This document shows positions 62,489 through 64,000 of a DNA stretch of 64,000 nucleotides, one piece after another. The number at the start of each line of letters is the position of its first letter. Within the stretch, counting starts at the first letter, position 1. The stretch is taken from the NCBI GenBank assembly GCA_025357875.1, contig JANYLK010000225.1, positions 1 to 64,000 of the forward strand, read 5' to 3'. The notes under the pieces were generated by a model that saw nothing but the letters and a program-made list of their open reading frames with translations, was not told the origin of the DNA and did no database searches. The stretch comes from Granulicella sp. (lineage in GTDB: Bacteria > Acidobacteriota > Terriglobia > Terriglobales > Acidobacteriaceae). The position numbers and the translations under genes were made by a program.

Positions 62489-64000
62489 TCAAGGACAGAA
62501 CACCGCGACCACCGTTCCGGTACCGGCGTGGCCTGGTGAAGGCCCGTACGCAGAGTTGGTCTTGACCACGATGATGCCCGGTGCGTTCCCAGATATCGCG
62601 CTCCCTGACTTGCTTACCGAGCTCGAAGCGATCACCCCCATGTAGGAGGGCAAACTGGCCGGTGGCCCCGAACTATTGCCGGGGTCGCTGCTCCAAACGC
62701 CGCCACAACTTTGCGGAGCTGTCTCAGCAAAGCCCTTGAACGCGTTTGGTGCCGGTCCGCCACCAAGAGAGTTGAGGTTCGCCCATTGCGCGCCCCAGAA
62801 CTCAACCGCAGTGCCCGGCGCCGCGTTGAGGTTGCCGACGATCATCGACCCCTTCGCCAAAAACGCGAAGAGAATTACCGGCTCAGTAGCGGACGATGGC
62901 AGGTAGAACCCATCACCCGCGAAGTTAGCGGCCACGCTATTAGGCCCCAGCGGCTGATTGACAGTGGCGATCGTGCACGTCGCTGTACCAGTCGCGTCCG
63001 TGGTGCCCGTGCATGTCTGCGCCCCAAGACCGGAGCCCAGCGTAATGGCGACCGCTCGACCGGCGATCGGTGTCACGCCATCCTCCTTCAGTACTGCGCT
63101 GAATGTGACCGGATGGCCATTCGCAATTACAGTTGGACTGCTTGCAGTAAATGCCAGCGTGTCCTGCTCTTTCGTGACCGTAAAGGTTGTTGACGCAGGA
63201 GCCGGAACATAGAACGGGTCCCCCGCGAAACTGGCGGCCAGGGTCAGAGGCCCGGCCGGCTGATTCGGCGTAAGCGTGCAGGTCGCATTCCCCGATCCGT
63301 CCGTAAGAGCGGAGCACGTCGGAGCCCCGACGCCCGAGCCCAGCACGAACGTCACTGTCTTACTCGGCAGCACGGAACCGTCAGTGGTTAGCTGCGCCTG
63401 AACTTGCGTCGCATCGTTATAGTCGGCGGTTGTAGAACTCAAAGCGGTGAATGCGAGTGCGGCCTCTTCGTGGGTAACAGTAAATCCCGTGGACGTGCTG
63501 CTTCCCGCATAGGAGGAGTCTGAAGCGAACGTAACCGTCAGCGTCTGCGGGCCGGCTGGCTGGTTCGGCGTTAGCGAGCAGGTCGCTATCCCCGAGCCAT
63601 TCGTTACCGCCGAACAGGTTGGCGCGCTTCCGCCGGAGCCGAGCACAAAGGTCACCGTCTTGCCTGCGAGCGGACTCCCACCAGCAGTCAACACAGCCTG
63701 CACCGTCACCGCGTCGTTATAGTCCGACGTGGTGGCACTGGCACCAGTAAACGCGATCGATGAGGCCGGTTCGACGTTCACATCGAAATTGACCGACGGT
63801 ATTCCGTTCGTCACAACCACCAGCTGGCTCGCGCCCTGTTCCATGCCGGACGGCACATCGAAGTTGGTCGAAATCGTTGAAATATCGCCTACAGCCTCGA
63901 CGCCCATCCGGCTGTGGCCGTGGGTGCGCGCATAGAAAACATGCCCGCTTCCATTGTTCGTGATCCGCACCAGTGGATAGTTGGTGGCCGTCTGAGCATC
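62489..64000 (-). CDS. Secreted Ig-like repeat protein (5' end outside window)
   Basis: The frame is open from the window edge (64000), so the start lies outside; 503 residues are seen. Residues about 1-75 hold a segment with HVFYARTHGHS and NFDVPSGMEQGASQLV, seen in some acidobacterial secreted proteins. Three Ig-like repeats of about 100 residues follow (about 81-375), then a C-terminal domain with VEFWGAQWANLNSL, PSYMGVIASSSVSKSG and HAGTGTVVA, ending in VFCP. Such proteins are cell-surface or secreted; no enzyme motif is seen. Adhesion or scaffolding is a guess. Confidence 0.82.
   Translation of the reverse strand, partial: DAQTATNYPLVRITNNGSGHVFYARTHGHSRMGVEAVGDISTISTNFDVPSGMEQGASQLVVVTNGIPSVNFDVNVEPASSIAFTGASATTSDYNDAVTVQAVLTAGGSPLAGKTVTFVLGSGGSAPTCSAVTNGSGIATCSLTPNQPAGPQTLTVTFASDSSYAGSSTSTGFTVTHEEAALAFTALSSTTADYNDATQVQAQLTTDGSVLPSKTVTFVLGSGVGAPTCSALTDGSGNATCTLTPNQPAGPLTLAASFAGDPFYVPAPASTTFTVTKEQDTLAFTASSPTVIANGHPVTFSAVLKEDGVTPIAGRAVAITLGSGLGAQTCTGTTDATGTATCTIATVNQPLGPNSVAANFAGDGFYLPSSATEPVILFAFLAKGSMIVGNLNAAPGTAVEFWGAQWANLNSLGGGPAPNAFKGFAETAPQSCGGVWSSDPGNSSGPPASLPSYMGVIASSSVSKSGSAISGNAPGIIVVKTNSAYGPSPGHAGTGTVVAVFCP
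62876..63760 (-). repeat. Three 100-residue Ig-like tandem repeats
   Basis: Three coding repeats of about 300 bases each. Shared landmarks are TVTFVLGSG (or AITLGSG), APTCSA (or QTCTG), GSG-ATC, NQPAGP (or NQPLGP) and the closing TFTVT. The first two are more alike (NQPAGP, TVTFVLGSG in both) than the third. Each has two Cys that could form a disulfide, as in Big_3-type domains. Confidence 0.85.

Noticed and set aside
61899-62645. A 248-residue plus-strand gene as a whole
   Set aside because: Only residues about 71-154 match anything (GH31); the rest is a shadow of minus-strand sequence or non-coding, so only the fragment is annotated.

Overview
This 64 kb window is a chromosomal segment of a moderately GC-rich bacterium, most likely an acidobacterium of the Terriglobia (Edaphobacter/Granulicella/Terriglobus type). 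That placement is inference. It rests on the style of the proteins (secreted TPR, CHAT and S53 proteins, and an Ig-repeat protein of a kind I associate with acidobacteria), on a short interspersed repeat whose core reads GTCATCCCGCAG, and on the gene mix. No rRNA, CRISPR array, prophage or insertion sequence is visible.

Layout. 1-5.8 kb: 3' part of purH, a secreted TPR protein, a dGTPase-like HD hydrolase, a small exported protein, then a tRNA-Glu gene with an abnormal anticodon loop. 6-9.9 kb: a minus-strand tartrate/glycerate cluster in which D-tartrate dehydratase and the dicarboxylate symporter are broken and only glycerate kinase is intact. 10.1-15.6 kb: a large exported TPR-CHAT (caspase-like) protein, convergent with a two-gene operon for a CHASE2 membrane protein and a secreted partner. 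15.7-17 kb: a broken alpha/beta hydrolase and tRNA-Pro. 17.4-20.7 kb: assimilatory sulfate reduction (cysD-cysN-cysH). CysN carries an APS-kinase-like tail without a P-loop, which fits the APS-type reductase next to it. 20.7-26.2 kb: xanthine-dehydrogenase-family molybdoenzyme, with accessory genes (xdhC, mocA) on one strand and three structural genes on the other.

26.4-37.3 kb: a zinc-ribbon protein, a wrecked S53 peptidase gene, an amidohydrolase, then housekeeping genes yacG, pgpA, cinA, plsY, gpsA, ftsY, ribD and ribE, with a DUF5060 relic between ribD and ribE. 37.4-43.1 kb: the mutagenesis cassette imuA-imuB-dnaE2 with overlapping genes. 43.2-54.3 kb: a chemotaxis and flagellar motor block, in transcription order cheW-cheA-cheR-cheD-cheB-cheY-cheX-GGDEF-motA-motB, with a divergent chemoreceptor gene. 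Three exact copies of the flagellar sigma-28 -10 element (GCCGATAA) lie at its promoter regions in the right orientation. 54.4-61 kb: a NiCoT nickel/cobalt permease, an AT-rich spacer with hairpins, an MFS transporter and divergent hydantoinase A/B genes. 61-64 kb: remnants of a glucan-utilisation locus (GH13, an outer-membrane protein tail, GH31), then the 3' part of a secreted Ig-repeat protein that runs off the window.

Two themes stand out. First, at least six genes are broken while core genes are intact. Most are peripheral catabolic or secreted functions, and several carry multi-hit lesions with deletions, so simple sequencing error is not enough to explain them. Second, the exported TPR-CHAT protein facing a CHASE2 operon looks like a cell-envelope sensing or proteolysis module of unknown function. 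It is the best candidate here for an undescribed system.
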